A stretch of 64,000 nucleotides of DNA from Simmondsia chinensis (lineage: Eukaryota; Streptophyta; Magnoliopsida; Caryophyllales; Simmondsiaceae): NCBI GenBank assembly GCA_018398585.1, contig JAGTTD010000001.1, positions 15,378,501 through 15,442,500 of the forward strand, written 5' to 3'. The notes beneath the pieces were generated by a model. It searched no databases, was not told where the DNA came from, and saw only the letters and a list, made by a program, of their open reading frames with translations. Of the stretch, positions 22,505-34,863 are shown piece after piece. The translations under genes were made by a program, and so were the position numbers. Within the stretch, counting starts at the first letter, position 1, and each line of letters opens with the position of its first letter.

Positions 22505-23788
22505 TGTTGGAATAGGTGTCCTAGAAAAAACCCAATTAGTTAGTTTTAAAATATTGAGGGACTGAAATTATTTTAATTATTTATTGTCTGATTATATTTT
22601 ACGAGTCAAACATATATGATTGTTTTTCTAAAATGTTCCATGAGATGGATGTTGTCCTAGATGACGTGTCAGGTTTGGTTAAAGGGGTCAATATGATTGA
22701 ACCACGAAAAGACTTAGATCAAACTAGTGACACATTGTCAAAGTATATTCTTAGTCGGTTATAAGTTTAGACAACTAGTATGATGAGACTTAATACGATA
22801 CTTTTAATGACTTGTTTTGGTCATGTGGATAGGGATCCAAAAGTATTATGTTGGTGTTTTCAATAGGATTGGAACATTGAGCAGGACTACCTGAATTAAT
22901 TATTTCTTTACTGCTATCAGAAATAACTAATTCTATAAGATTATTACTCTAAATCCGCGAAATAGTCTGAACTCATGCATGGGATGTTAATTGCTTTGAT
23001 GCCCAAAATGATAAGGTTAAAATTGAATAACCAGGATCTTACGTCATTGGACAATTACATGATGTGTGGTGGGAACGGATATTTTGCTAGGAATCTACAA
23101 CGTAAGATATCGCCCTAGTTGATTCGCTAATATACAAACAGATTCTAGAGTGCAATAAAACTTATTTAGTGGAATTAAGTTTTATTAAATGGTAGTTAAT
23201 TTTTATCATGAGATGATAATTAGATTTGACCGATTTGGAGCAAGAGTTAGATTGTCGCTGAGGTCCCTACGCAAGCCTCAACGTAAGCACTATATAAAAG
23301 TATTTAAATCGAATTCATGGGATGAATTATTTGTTCATGAGATGAATAATTAATTGTGTTAAACATAATTAATGAGATGGATTATTTATTCATAAGATGG
23401 ATAAATTAATTTTACCAAATAATATTCATGGGATGAATACATAATATGCTATCTATCGTATTTTAAATAAAACAAATTTTATTTTTTATATATGTAATGC
23501 ACTTATAAGTGGGCCCCACACAGCGCCCACATACAATTTAATAAAAAAAAAAATTGTATAAATACTTATGGTAGCCGAGGGTTGCCGCGTTGTTGATTTT
23601 TATTTTTTAGGTTTTGGAACCTAGTTTTTTCCGATGATGAAAAGCCTAAAATTGTTGTAAGGTTTCCTTAAATTAACGTTTAGCAAAGTTCTTTTGCAAA
23701 ATTGTTTTTCGGAAAGATAAAAGGAAAAATTTTGTTTCGGAACTTTTCTTAAATTAAATATTTTGGGAACCTACACTCCGGTGCTAAT

Positions 23789-24521
23789 TGTTGAAGTATT
23801 TTCAAAATGTGTGTTAAATAACATGTAAATATGTTAAATGTTGTATATGTATCCCAATACTTGTTTTAAATGTTTAGAGCTTGTTAGTGGTGTGTGTCGA
23901 CACATGGGCCATATGTGTTGACACACAATCCAACAAAACGATGGGGAAATAGCTGTGTATCGACACACATGGCCCGTGTGTCGACACACAGCCCTTTTTA
24001 CAGAAGCGCACGGAGGCACTTTGTGTGTCGACACACAGGAAGTGTGTGTTGGCACACAGATCTGCAGTGAGTCTGTGTGTCGACACACAGTTTCGACACA
24101 AAGGTCTGTTTTGACTGTTTTATTTTTCCTGGTTCGTTGTGTCTCTTTTGGGTTTTCATTTGGGACGTCACTTTTCCTAAATACATATATATATTTCTCC
24201 ACACTTTTATGTACAAGAGGATGAATTGAAAATTAAATTGCAAAACCACAAGAAAAAAGAGATTAAAGAAACTTCGTGTTCAAGTGTTCATGGGTATTCT
24301 TGTGTTGTGTTCTTGAGTTACAAACATCAATCTCTACCATTCTCTATCAATCTCTCCCTTTACACATCCTCGCTTCAATTTTGGTTGTTGTTGTATCCCC
24401 GAGGATATTTTGTATACCGAAATAAACCTTAAGAAAAGTAATTACATAGCCTCAACACCTGAGATCTCGCGGTTACCCAGTTGCAAGTATTTTGCAAGTA
24501 TTTCACAATTTTGTTCTAACA
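23789..24521 (+). repeat. Left LTR of the nested Copia
   Basis: Contains a cluster of TGTGTGTCGACACACA-type palindromes at about 23890-24095, then a TATA-like region near 24180-24195. About 24228-24410 is a transcribed-leader-like part. Confidence 0.9.
23890..24095. promoter_or_regulatory. Cluster of TGTGTCGACACA palindromes in the left LTR
   Basis: At least seven copies or near-copies of the 16-bp palindrome TGTGTGTCGACACACA lie near 23891, 23912, 23954, 23976, 24022, 24042 and 24073, upstream of the TATA-like region. The spacing and repetition suggest binding sites for a dimeric factor, or simple palindrome-driven duplication. Function is inferred only. Confidence 0.6.
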
Positions 24522-27500
24522 ATCTTAAGGTTTATTTTCATTAATTGAGAATGGCTTCTTCACTTTTCGTATTTTGATGGCGAACCATGTGTGAGAATGG
24601 AGGAAAGATGAATTGAGAGAATTGGGACATCTTCTTGGAACTATCTCTTGCATGAATCGCTACGGACAAAGGTATGTCGTTTAACTTTGAAATTTATGAA
24701 ACCATAATGCACTAAGATGAATGGGAATATGTTTGTGCTTTGTTGATGATGCACTTGACTATTTTTCATATGGTTTCATAACATAATTCAAGAATTCATG
24801 ATAATGATCAATTTGGGCATGTACAAGGATAATAGTGAAATGCCTTTATGCCTTTTGATTTGCATCCAATTAATGGAATAGAGTTGTGTGAATCTTATAC
24901 ATTTGATTCCGGATAAAATCATGAAGTTCTATAATGCCTAAGAAGGAGTGGTTGATGCATTGTTGTTTATGCATGAAAGTATATTTACTTGTACGGTTGA
25001 AATTCTAAAGATAAGAACTCATAATTTTATGTTTAGGCATTGTTCTGATATGTTATTGAAAGGCAAATAATATCCAAGATCTGAAAAGTAAACCCTTGAG
25101 ACTGAGGAAAACAAGGTATAGCCCAACCCAAGAAAAGAAACGGTCTATACAGTTTGGGCCTTCGCCCCCCGCACCCCCCTTTTGCAAATTAAGAGCCCGG
25201 TCCCTCCGCTCCAACATAGACCTCTATTTGAAATCTAGACTCAAAAAAATTTGAAACACAACCCAACAGTTATATATCATGAATGTTGATCAATGACGAG
25301 TATACATGTGAAATCGAGAAATCATGATAATATTCAATTTGGACACCATTTAGTTGTGGCTTGCATCTTGGATTTAAGAACAAGTACACTGGAGTTAAAA
25401 TAGATAACAAATTAAATTATGAAGACATACTTGATATAAATTAGTTTGTATGATTTCAGCATTAAAATAAAAGAAAATGAATGTTTTCGGTGGTTGTTGA
25501 AACCAGATGTTGAGATGATGCTAAAAGAGAAGTCCTTTAGTGTGGTTGTGGAAACCAAACTCCAAGACAATGCCAAAACTAATAATAAGGCGATGCTAAT
25601 AAGAAAAATCCTTATGAAATGTGGTTGCTGAAACCAGGCGCCGAAATGATCCTGCTAATAATAATAAGAATTGGGTTATGCTCTGTTATAAATTGGTGAT
25701 ATAAAGATCCAGGCACTTTGTATAACTATGACTATAATTCATAAAGAATTTGATGGTTGGGATAAAGTACAAATTGTGCATTATGTGTGGTAAATTCATT
25801 GTTGTATGAATTTGTAATATGAACACTAATTAGATTGTGGTTTAATACACGTTTGTTAATAATTATGTGGAAATAAGCCCATAATAAAAATCAATATGTT
25901 GATTCATTCTAGTGTTGACGGTCATTGAGTCAATCTCTTATACGAATTTTTCATTGTCTTAATTGATGTTAAGGAATAAAGGAGAGAACAATAGTGGAGT
26001 TGGAAAATCATGAAAAGACTGAGCGTAATCATGCTTATATAATGGAGTTATAATGATGATGCATGTCAGTTAATATAACTAAAACATGCATGTCCATAGA
26101 TATGAAAGTAAGAGCATAGATATTAATATGGTTGTGCAATTTATGCTCATATGCATGTTAGTAAAACTACGGATGTATTATTTCATCATATTGAAGATGA
26201 TGCATCATAAAAATATTTTGTGTAACCATATATGTTGATGTGGCTATGAGACCAATGTATCCATGAACCATAATGTGATGATGAACTCTATGGCTTGATT
26301 ATTTATGAAAATGAATGCCGTCTGCCTACTTGACTAAATGAAAGTGAGTGAATTTGAATGGAATTAGTGGATCATGAAAATATGGTGTTTTTACATATGT
26401 TGATCCCTAGTATGACTGATATAAAGAAATTCACGTTAAAGTTCATGATTAAGAATGATGAAAGAAATTGTATTAAAGCACTTGAAAATGATGGTTTATA
26501 AATTCATAATTGACCCCATATCTTCAGTGGTTTTTCCGAAGTTATTGGAGGTAATGTTCCAATGAAAACCAGCATGCGTGTGAAAATTCATTTTATTATT
26601 CATCATGATTAATGCGGTTGAAGCAAAACTTACTTGCATATTAAAGGTATATGTATATGATGATTGAGTAGTCGGTAAATATAAAGTGCATTTATACAAT
26701 GAATGTGAAGAAGGTCAAGTTGAAACTAAGTTTCATGCAATTGTTGCATGGTGAATAAAATTTTGTGTGATGATATGTTCACATGTTAGGATGTTGTTAG
26801 TCATCAACGTAACAAATTTAAAGAGTATATGAACAATGAGTTATGATGACTCCTTTGTTACCCATAATGTTTGATGCATATAAATGGCATGAATATTCAA
26901 CTGACTGAATTATGGGCGGAGTGAACATCCTAAAATATATATGTATATGAGCACATAGTAAGTGACTTCGAGTCTTTCATTGATCTTGATTGATGCATTG
27001 TGATAGTGTTAATTAATGTATGTTTTAAGGAAGATCATGTTTGAGAGTGTATCCCTGGAAAGACTCTAGAACTTTGAAAGAGTAGAAGAAAAGGGTGAAA
27101 AGAGAAGTCCTAGTGATCGGACTTCTATATTTCTAGAAGAATGTACTACAGATAATATGTAAATCATAGCTCAATATTGTTATATCATAGATTGTGATTC
27201 TATGACAAGACTATGAAGTCTTGCGATGTGGCCTCTTTAAAGAAGTAGTTAATGAATCCGAAAAGTGTAAATGAATAGTTTGATAATGACAGTGGATTCA
27301 TTATGTGAATGTACGTTGATCACATGTTGAAATTTGGTATGAATACTTAGAACCAAATGAAAGTGTTCCAATGGTATAATTGGAAATTATAAAGGTTAAA
27401 TGTAGCATTTGTTGTTGAATAGCTAAGTCTGTATAACTAGCTATTTAAGTAAAGGTAACTAGCATGTGGTACATAAGGTACTGGAATGACCATGCATTAT

Positions 27501-27530
27501 AGTGTTAGTAATGAGTACTCTTCTATATAG
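24522..27530 (+). pseudogene. Interior of the nested Copia, no readable gene
   Basis: An in-frame MASS start near 24551 runs into stops within a few codons. Later sequence is rich in TGA/TAA and 'ATGATGA' runs in every frame. 25080-25260 is a GC-richer block of unknown origin. Confidence 0.5.
25475..25680. repeat. Three imperfect tandem units of about 70 bp
   Basis: The unit 'GTGGTTG.TGAAACCA...GATGCTAA.A' recurs at about 25490, 25550 and 25620 inside the nested Copia. The copies are diverged. Confidence 0.5.
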
Positions 27531-27539
27531 AAGAATAGT

Positions 27540-27970
27540 TGGATGCCAATTGTATATCCGATAAGGAGGACCGCGCTTTAAAAGCTAGTAAATGTTATAA
27601 GTGGTGGGGGTGTTGTTTCTTGAATTTCAAGAAACTAACACATGTTATAAATTCCACTGTGATAATAGAGTTTATTGCTTTGGTTTCTGCTTGTAAAGAA
27701 ACATAGTGATTAAAGGGCCTTGTGTTTAAAATTCCTCTGTGGCACAAGCCAATGTTGTCTATTTCTATCCGTTGTGATAGTGAGATGTTTTTTTTTAATG
27801 TGAAAGAGTGAGATGTATCACTAAAAGTCTGGACACAACAGTGTCAAATATTGTGAAGTGAGATAACTCATGAAAGATTGAGTGACCACTGTGGACTTTG
27901 AAAATGTAAGTTTGAAACTAGTGGATCTCTTGTTTGAGAACATTGCTAGAGACTTGATAATTTAAGGGAT
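27540..27970 (+). pseudogene. Nested Copia: RNase H and C-terminal relic
   Basis: Across frames one reads SKCYKWWGCCF, STVIIEFIALVSACKE, LKGLVFKIPLWHKP, SISIRCDSE and KSGHNSVKYCEVR. These correspond to Copia RNase H motifs (ST.EAEF.AL..A..E..WL, ..I.CDSQ.A, .RH...RH..V). Stops separate the pieces. This identifies the otherwise unreadable element as Copia. Confidence 0.65.
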
Positions 27971-28561
27971 GGTGTAAAACATGTCATTATTAGTCACCCA
28001 TGATAGGCCCTCAACTCGACGCTAGGTCTCGGGTTCAATGAGAGAGACTTGTCATCCGTGTGACTACAAGCACTAAAAGAGAATTTTTCTATCCCAAGTG
28101 TGTAGTGCTTGGTACCTGCGTTAGAGATACTAAGAGGATGAGCTTATACTCTTAATGGACCTGGTTTTTAAAAACTTATTGAATGTCGCGTCGTAGGGAC
28201 GTGATAAATGAGGTCCACCTTAATGTGTTTTGAAGTTTGGCCGCTTCAAAGGGGTGATTTTTGACTAAGGGTTGGGCCCTGAAACACTCATGAAGGGTAC
28301 AGGACACAAGGCCACAAATGTGTCGATCTAGGAGTTGTAGGGTGTGTACGGGGAGTATGCCTTGTGCGTGATTAGATAGTCGGTTAGTCAAATGAGTTGT
28401 ATGGTTCAAAGCTTGGTCTACCATTTTTGATCCGATTGACTGTATGGTGTTTTCACTAGCTGCAGGTTCAATCGTGAGACACCCTCGTTCATGCACAATA
28501 AGGCCTCCTTTAACCGAGATGTCATTTTGAGATTGGTTGTATTTTGAAAATGGTGGGGGAT

Positions 28562-29301
28562 TGTTGAAGTATTTTCAAAATGTGTGTTAAATAACATGTA
28601 AATATGTTAAATGTTGTTTATGTATGTATAAGATGCATTTGAGATACTCTCAATACTTATTTAAAATGTTTAGAGCTTGTTAGAGGTGTGTGTCGACACA
28701 TGGGCCATGTGTTTCGACACACAATCCAATAGAACGATCGAGAAACAGCTGTGTGTCGACACACATGACCCGTGTGTCGACACACGGCCCTTTTTATAGA
28801 AGTGCACGGAGGCACTCTATGTGTCGACACACAGGAAGTGTGTGTCGACACACGGATCTGCAGTGAGTCTGTGTGTCAACCTGTGTGTCGACACACACGT
28901 CTGTTTTGACGGTTTGTTCTCGCGGTTTTTTCCTGGTTCGTTGTGTCTCTTTTGGGTTTTCATTTTGGACGTCTCTTTTCATAAGTACATATATATTGCT
29001 CCACACTTTTATGTACAAGAGGATGAATTGAAAATTAAATTGGAAAAACACAAGAAAAAAGAGATTAAAGAAACTTTGTGTTCAAGTGTTCTTGTGTTGT
29101 GTTCTTGAGTTAAAACATCAATCTCTACACATCTCTATCAATCTCTCCCTTTACACATCCTCGCTTCATTTTTGGTTGATGTTGTATCCCCGGGCATATT
29201 TCGTATACCGAAATAAACCTTAAAGAAAGTGATTACATAGCCTCAACACCTGAGATCTCGCGGTTACCTGGTTGCAAGTATTTCACAATTTTGTTCTAAC
29301 A
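28562..29301 (+). repeat. Right LTR of the nested Copia, with palindrome cluster
   Basis: Same boundaries as the left LTR. The palindrome cluster at about 28686-28900 holds eight copies or near-copies of the CGACAC-centred palindrome. Compared with the left LTR it has an additional about 25 bp near 28625-28650 and lacks short segments elsewhere, so the LTRs have diverged. Confidence 0.9.
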
Positions 29302-29667
29302 CTAATAGAGGTCATTGTGGAGAAAATCTTGAGGTGTCAAGGTGATCCTTATTCCAATTTGAGATCTACAAATTCGGAGTTCGGATTTGCACTTCAGGTA
29401 TGTCTAAATTAAGTATTTGATATTTAATTTGCGTTTTCCTTTATTTCATTTATTCCACATACTATGCTTATATTTGTTTATACATGTTTTATTAGATGTT
29501 TTGATTGTTATATTATGAGCCTATTAGAGTAAGATCTAAGTCTAATTAAATGGTTTAATTAGATCAGGACATTAGTTTTAAAGTTAAGAATTTTAAACTA
29601 GTTTTTCTGTTGTGCTCGCTCTAGTTGTTTAGGGGAAAAACTTTTGAAATGAGTTCCCAACACAAGG

Positions 29668-31327
29668 AAAAAACACTAATTTGATTAGTGGGAGAGATGC
29701 AATCATCGTACTTATAGCTTTTTCGAAAGGCCACACATTTGATGAGTATAGAGAATGTTTTGCTTTCTTGCAGAACTACTAAATAATTTCTAAATGTCCT
29801 TGATAGTATTTTTCTTGATCGTGAAAAGTTGGAGTCTTGCAAGCTTGTGAGTCGATTAACCAAGATAGAGAATCAATTTAGTGAAAAAGTTGTTCTTAAA
29901 CACTTTATTGAAAATGGGAACATGAGTGCTAAACTCCCAAATCATGAACGTTTTCACGGGTCAATCCTCATTTAAGTAGCTATAAGTCACTTCCTAAAAA
30001 ATTGAATCTCTGTGGAAACCTTGGTAATATGTCAAAATAAATAAGAGATTCCATAAGGTCCCCTTTATGTGTATTTTAAAGGAGGAAAGCTAATGCTGGA
30101 AAAGAAAGAGGTTTTTTATGATCATATTGTACCTATCTAAAAGGATTGAAATCATAACGCTTTTAAATGCTTTAAATATTAGTGCTTGAGGCACATAAAA
30201 ATGGAAAAGGTTTATAGGAAGAGGAAGGATGATCTTCATAACTGATAGGCTGAAAGAAAAGGTAGAATTTCCTATATTTTAGTCCATCTTGAATCAAATT
30301 ACATTGATTATATCTTGAGTCTTGGTAAATTATAGTTGTGAGGAAACATGCATCCATTTGGTGAACGGAAAAAACAAGATAATGGATTTATTGGAAGGAG
30401 CCATTGAGTCATGATTTTGCTTTGATATTAGAAAACTTTGGCTATGTTTCTTAAAAGCGTATTAGTTTCGCCCATTGATTTGAAGAAGGATATTTATAAT
30501 TGATTAGTATGCAAGCACTTTGTTCCATGATTATGATCTTGTTGATTTAGGTTGTCTTGTTGATAAATTGTATAAACTATAAGTGGTGACAATATAATGA
30601 AATTGGAGACTAGGAAAAGAAAGAGCAAGATTGGATGCCTTCTTGTTTACGGAATAAATGTTTGTTCTTTATTTTTAGAGATAGATAGAAAAGCTTCATT
30701 AAAACTAGCATTTGTCCAAGTTTGAATATTGACGACCTTGGCATTTATTAATATGGTATAGTAGTTAAGGTTTAACAATCATTAATGAGCAACAAGACTA
30801 AAATTAAAGGATCCTTACAGAGATTATGAACAATAGAAACAAAGAGTGGGGCGAGGAATACCCTAACCTAACCGGAGCAAGCAGATGAACTAGAAGTAGT
30901 ACCACGAGTATAGCAAAACTAGATCTCACATCAAGCTTCAAACAGAGCTCTCTTGAAGCGATTGTTTTTTTCGCTCCAAATCTATTCAGACCAAATTAGA
31001 GGTTTAGTAGCTAGTGGGAGATGAGAACTGGTCACTAACCTCTATGGTGATTTAAACGATGATTCTGGTGCTCATCTAATATCTACAGTAAAGGGCACAC
31101 TGGTGGTTAATTCAGGTAGATCTCTTGTTTGATCGGCAAAGGTGTAAACTACAATGGTGCAAGTTGGGATATGGTTGTGCCTTGCTAAAAGAGAGGCGGT
31201 GACTGAGCTTTAGTGGTAGTGATTTGGGTGGATGATCCAGGGCTCTTGTTTGTCGGCATCGTCTAAGTGGGTAAGCTATAAAGAGAAAAGCAGTACTTGG
31301 CTTGTGACTTTTCCAACATTATGGCCT
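29668..31327 (+). other. Unassigned repeat-like sequence with possible zinc-knuckle relic
   Basis: No open gene. Near 30165-30205 the plus frame reads CFKY-stop-CLRHIKME, which could be a mutated gag zinc knuckle (CX2CX4HX4C with two positions lost). This is weak. A longer open stretch near 29820-29975 reads LDREKLESCKLVSRL and onward, and matches nothing I recognise. Confidence 0.3.
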
Positions 31328-31332
31328 ATTAG

Positions 31333-33162
31333 TGTAAGACCTAGCCTGACTAAGTTAGGCTCGATAGTGCAATATATGAAATTTAGGGTATTTAAATTAC
31401 GTTAAAACTCGCTATTATTATGTTACAAAGGAAAAATAAATAAATAAGTAAATAAACAAATAAATTAAAATAAAAAGGAAAATAAGACCCATCCCCACCG
31501 TTTTCTCTTTTCTCTCTCTTCCTTTCCAGTTTCTCTCTCCCTCACCGGTTCTCTCTCCCACGCCGTGCGTCTCTCCTCTACCATCGTCACCAGCACTGGC
31601 CACCCCCTCACGGTACCGTCTGACCACCACGACACCGCCTACCGATGTCGACCACCACGGTACCACGCACCACCACCACGGTACGCGTCTCTCCTCTACT
31701 CTCTTCGCTCCCCTCTACCGCATCCCACCACCACGGTACGACTCGGACCACCATGGTACTGTTCGACCTCGGTACCGCCTCCCACCACCACAGTACCGTC
31801 CAACCTCTAGGGGTCTGTAAATACCCCTAACCCTCAACCACTCAAACCTCACAACCACCCCACAACTCTCTCTCTCTCTCTCCCCTCTTGGTTTTCTCTC
31901 TCTACCACTCACGACTCTCTTCCTCGCCTCGTCAGCGGCGCCACCTCACTGGTACAACTCCGGCAGCCTTGTCGGTTCCGCCACCAAGCCGGTACAGCTC
32001 CGACCACCTCGCCCGTGGCTTAAAAGCTAAACTTTGGATTAAAAGCTAGTAAAGGTAAGTATATTACTCCCCCTACTTGTTTGTAAAATATGAAAAAATA
32101 TGCTTTACATGGTTTGATAAGACTTATATTGGAATAATTTGTTAGTTTGTTAAAATAGGTTCAGGCATCTGTGCTTGATTTCTACTCTTGTGATTTGAGT
32201 TATACGGATTTATACATTGAGTTGATGTTGAAATATGTGAATTTTTACAGAAATTGCATATGTTGATTTATACGTGAATTTTGAAAGAAATTTCTACTCT
32301 TATGATTTGAAATATACTGATTTATACGTGTAAATTTTGAAAGAATTGGTAGTTGTGATTATGTGAAAGAAATTGTGGCAAACTTGTGATTTAAATCGAA
32401 AGATTTTAATAAGAAAAGCTTACAGATAACTACGTTGACCCTTCGAGGTCTATCGACGATAGAATGTGAAATATGAAATGTGAAAGTCGATCTGTGACCC
32501 TATCGCGGGAATAATATCAGCACACAGATCTATGTTTGATCCTAGCGGATCTGTCGACTCCGAACTGGTTCGAATATGTGAAATATGAAATGTGAAAGTC
32601 GATTTCGACCCTGTCGGGGGAATAATACCCGCCTTAGTTTTCGTTTCGTCTGTAAGTTTTACCAAAAGAGCTCTTATAAATAAGAGATATGTGCTAACAT
32701 AATGTGAATTTTCCTGATAAATTGATTTTTACTAGTTTTGATTGGAATTTTATTTGTTTTAAATAATATGCCTGATCCAGGTAGGGAGTGTAATGTACTT
32801 ACTGGGTGTGTTGTTTGCTCACCCAACTCGTTTATTTTCCAGATTAGTAACCCATGGCAAGTTCCTGAAGGAAGGAACGATGAAGCGGCTTACTATCCCG
32901 AGAATTAGTTTATTTTGAATTTTGTAGTGGCATCCCAGAGACTATTTAGGATGTTGTAATTTTAAGCTTCCGCTCTACTAGTATTAAAATGTTAGTTTAA
33001 TGTATTTGAGACTATGTTTTATATAAGAACGGTTTATGAATTTTGAGGAATTAGATTGTAAATATTCGGGCTTCGTACTATGACAAGGGGATCCGTTATA
33101 GTACGGCCGTGTAGCACCCTTTAACTTAAGCCTATTCGGTATTAACATTTGGGGGCGTTACA
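31333..33162 (+). mobile_element. Long solo LTR (about 1.83 kb), Gypsy-like
   Basis: It starts TGTAAGACC and ends GGGGGCGTTACA, with flanks ATTAG (31328-31332) and ATTAT (33163-33167) matching 4 of 5. No priming site follows and no purine tract precedes, so it is solo. Termini and length resemble LTRs of plant Del/Tekay chromoviruses (recall). Inside are a CT-rich stretch at 31500-31560, repeated 'ACCACCACGGTAC' units at 31640-31800 and a tandem pair of 'GTGAAATATGAAATGTGAAAG' blocks at 32467 and 32577. Confidence 0.7.
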
Positions 33163-33998
33163 ATTATTACCTGCATTACTGCATTGAGAGGGGTGTTGCT
33201 TGTACTCTAAGAAGCAAAGGGAACTTTTCAAGAATGGTTCTAACTCTCCCTAGAAAGAAAAAGATAAGTCGGAAAATGCTTTTTGCATTTGGAATGCATA
33301 AATATTGTAATGAAAAAAAGTATTAATTAGGAAGATGTAATGGAAAATTTAGTTAATTTTGAGAATTCAACTTTCTTTTTTTAAACAGGTACCAATACTC
33401 AAGAATCCATACAAAGAACTAGAATGAATAATGACTGACCTAGTCTCTCATTGGGATTTTCATTTTGGTTTCTAATATGTTAAATATTTTAAATATATTC
33501 ATTTCTACAAACTCGAGCTAGATATATAGGATTGGAGATTGATAGAAGGCCCAAATGAAGGATTAAGGATTAGACTAAATAGTAACTGGTCATGTCTGAT
33601 TTTATCTTGGACTGAAATTCCATCTCAATATTTATTAAGGACTAGCATAAATTCAAATCAAGGATTGAGGACCAAACCGAGCGATAAGTAATCCTAACAA
33701 GTTTGGTCTTTGATTGAGTTTCTGGATCCATTCCAAATTGAAAGTCGATAAAGGAGTAAATCAATGGCCAAAAAATCGACTTTGGTGTAAGATGAAGTTT
33801 CACTACCATATATAGATCCATATTTTCACATTTAAATATGATTATTACTATTTAAACCTTGATTAGATTGAAGCAAAGATTGATGAAGATTCATATCAAG
33901 GAGCGGGGATTGGATAAAACAACAACAGAGTGATTAAACCCTATACCTAATTGTTCTTTTCAGTTAGGACTAATTTTAACATGTTATTTATGCTCATT
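33163..33998. other. Spacer, nothing recognised
   Basis: AT-rich, with closed frames and no repeat end visible. It lies between the solo LTR and the SINE. Confidence 0.5.
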
Positions 33999-34012
33999 AT
34001 CTCAAACCAAGC

Positions 34013-34122
34013 CTCTCTTTAGGGTTGCCCCCTGAAGGGGGAAGGCTGCGTACACCTACCCCCCCAGACCCTACTTTTGCGGGAGCCCTTGCAAGCACTG
34101 GACTTGTTGTTATTGTTGTTGT
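34013..34122 (+). mobile_element. 5'-truncated SINE/LINE tail with perfect target duplication
   Basis: The 110-bp body 'CTCTCTTTAGGGTTGCC...GGGAGCCCTTGCAAGCACTG' ends in TTG-rich TTGTTGTTATTGTTGTTGT. It is flanked by a perfect 14-bp duplication ATCTCAAACCAAGC (33999-34012, 34123-34136). It carries only the shared tail module; any head that would identify it as SINE or LINE is missing. Confidence 0.85.
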
Positions 34123-34199
34123 ATCTCAAACCAAGCTAGACCAGACCAACAATTAATAAAGGTATAACGATAGATTGATTAGCAATTTGTAGATCTTAT

Positions 34200-34818
34200 C
34201 CAAAATGTTAAATGAATGCCTTTAATTCTTTTTCCTCAATATTAGCATACAATTTTCTTTTCCTTCAACTTTCCACTACCTCCAAACAAAGTAAATATAA
34301 AGAAAATGCTCCTAGTTGTTTCCTTTCATGTTCTCTCCTCCATTTCTTTTTTCTCTTTAGATTTTTTCCTATTCCAAATAAAGCTTAGGCACAATTCCTA
34401 TTTAAAATAGTTCTACTTCACTTGAGTTGCTTCCTGTTTATCTTCCATCGTTATATGCATCAGTTAGGGTTTGGCATTGTCTTTGTCTTTGTAAAATCCA
34501 GTATGGCTAGCTTCAATTAAGTTTTAATTTTGTACTCTGCCGTGGGCTAACATGTACCACATTCCTGTCAGTTTCTTGTGTCATCGAAGAACCTTTGTGG
34601 CTCTAGAACTTGCTTTATAGATTTTGTGCACTTCATAGGGGGAACCCTTATGGATCAAAATGTGACAATTTTTGCAAGGGAAAATTATATTCCAAGCTCC
34701 CAAATTCTAGTAATTGCACCCAGCTTATCCTGGAATTCTTGTAAATATTGTGGTTTTGTTAAGGGTTTATGTATTTGTTTAGGATTTGAAGATGGTTGAG
34801 AATGCTGCAAGCACAACC

Positions 34819-34863
<45 letters not shown>

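Larger units (their letters stand above)
23789..29301 (+). mobile_element. Nested Copia element, interior non-coding
   Basis: LTRs 23789-24521 (733 bp) and 28562-29301 (740 bp) both start TGTTGAAGTATTTTC and end TTGTTCTAACA. A perfect 5-bp duplication CTAAT flanks the element (23784-23788, 29302-29306). A purine tract ATGGTGGGGGAT precedes the right LTR. No initiator-Met priming site follows the left LTR (ATCTTAAGGTTT instead), so the primer tRNA is unknown. The 4-kb interior has closed frames apart from an RNase H relic. Confidence 0.9.
12768..29662 (+). mobile_element. Large-LTR Copia element, host of four nested insertions
   Basis: Two related LTRs (12768-15293 and 22505-29662) bracket an interior with a priming site, a decayed Copia pol and a purine tract. 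The LTRs start TGTCTG and TGTTGG; the right one ends CCCAACA and the left one CCCAAA. Flanks CAAGC (12763-12767) and CAAGG (29663-29667) are a near-match target duplication. Removing the insertions leaves LTRs of about 1.9 and 1.6 kb. Long LTRs with a VETF-type pol suggest the Angela/Tork group, which is inference. All reading frames are dead. Confidence 0.85.
22505..29662 (+). repeat. Right (3') LTR of the large Copia, split by a nested Copia
   Basis: LTR parts 22505-23788 and 29302-29662 match 12768-14939 and about 14935-15293 of the left LTR. The nested Copia with its 5-bp duplication accounts for the gap. Compared with the left LTR it lacks about 240 bp: the copies join at TTCTAGA, which occurs at both ends of the missing segment in the left LTR. 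Confidence 0.85.

Noticed and set aside
23890..24095. CRISPR-like array
   Set aside because: The repeats are short palindromes with irregular spacing inside an LTR of a plant retrotransposon.
23834..24249. Cys/His-rich open frames such as VCRHTG..VCRHT on both strands
   Set aside because: They are translations of the TGTGTCGACACA palindrome array in an LTR and occur on both strands because the motif is palindromic.
31565..31830. Thr/Pro/His-rich proteins in the solo LTR
   Set aside because: They follow from the ACCACCACGGTAC repeats and overlap in several frames on both strands.
31333..33162. A promoter and first exon of a host gene
   Set aside because: TG...CA ends with near-matching 5-bp flanks explain the block better as a solo LTR.
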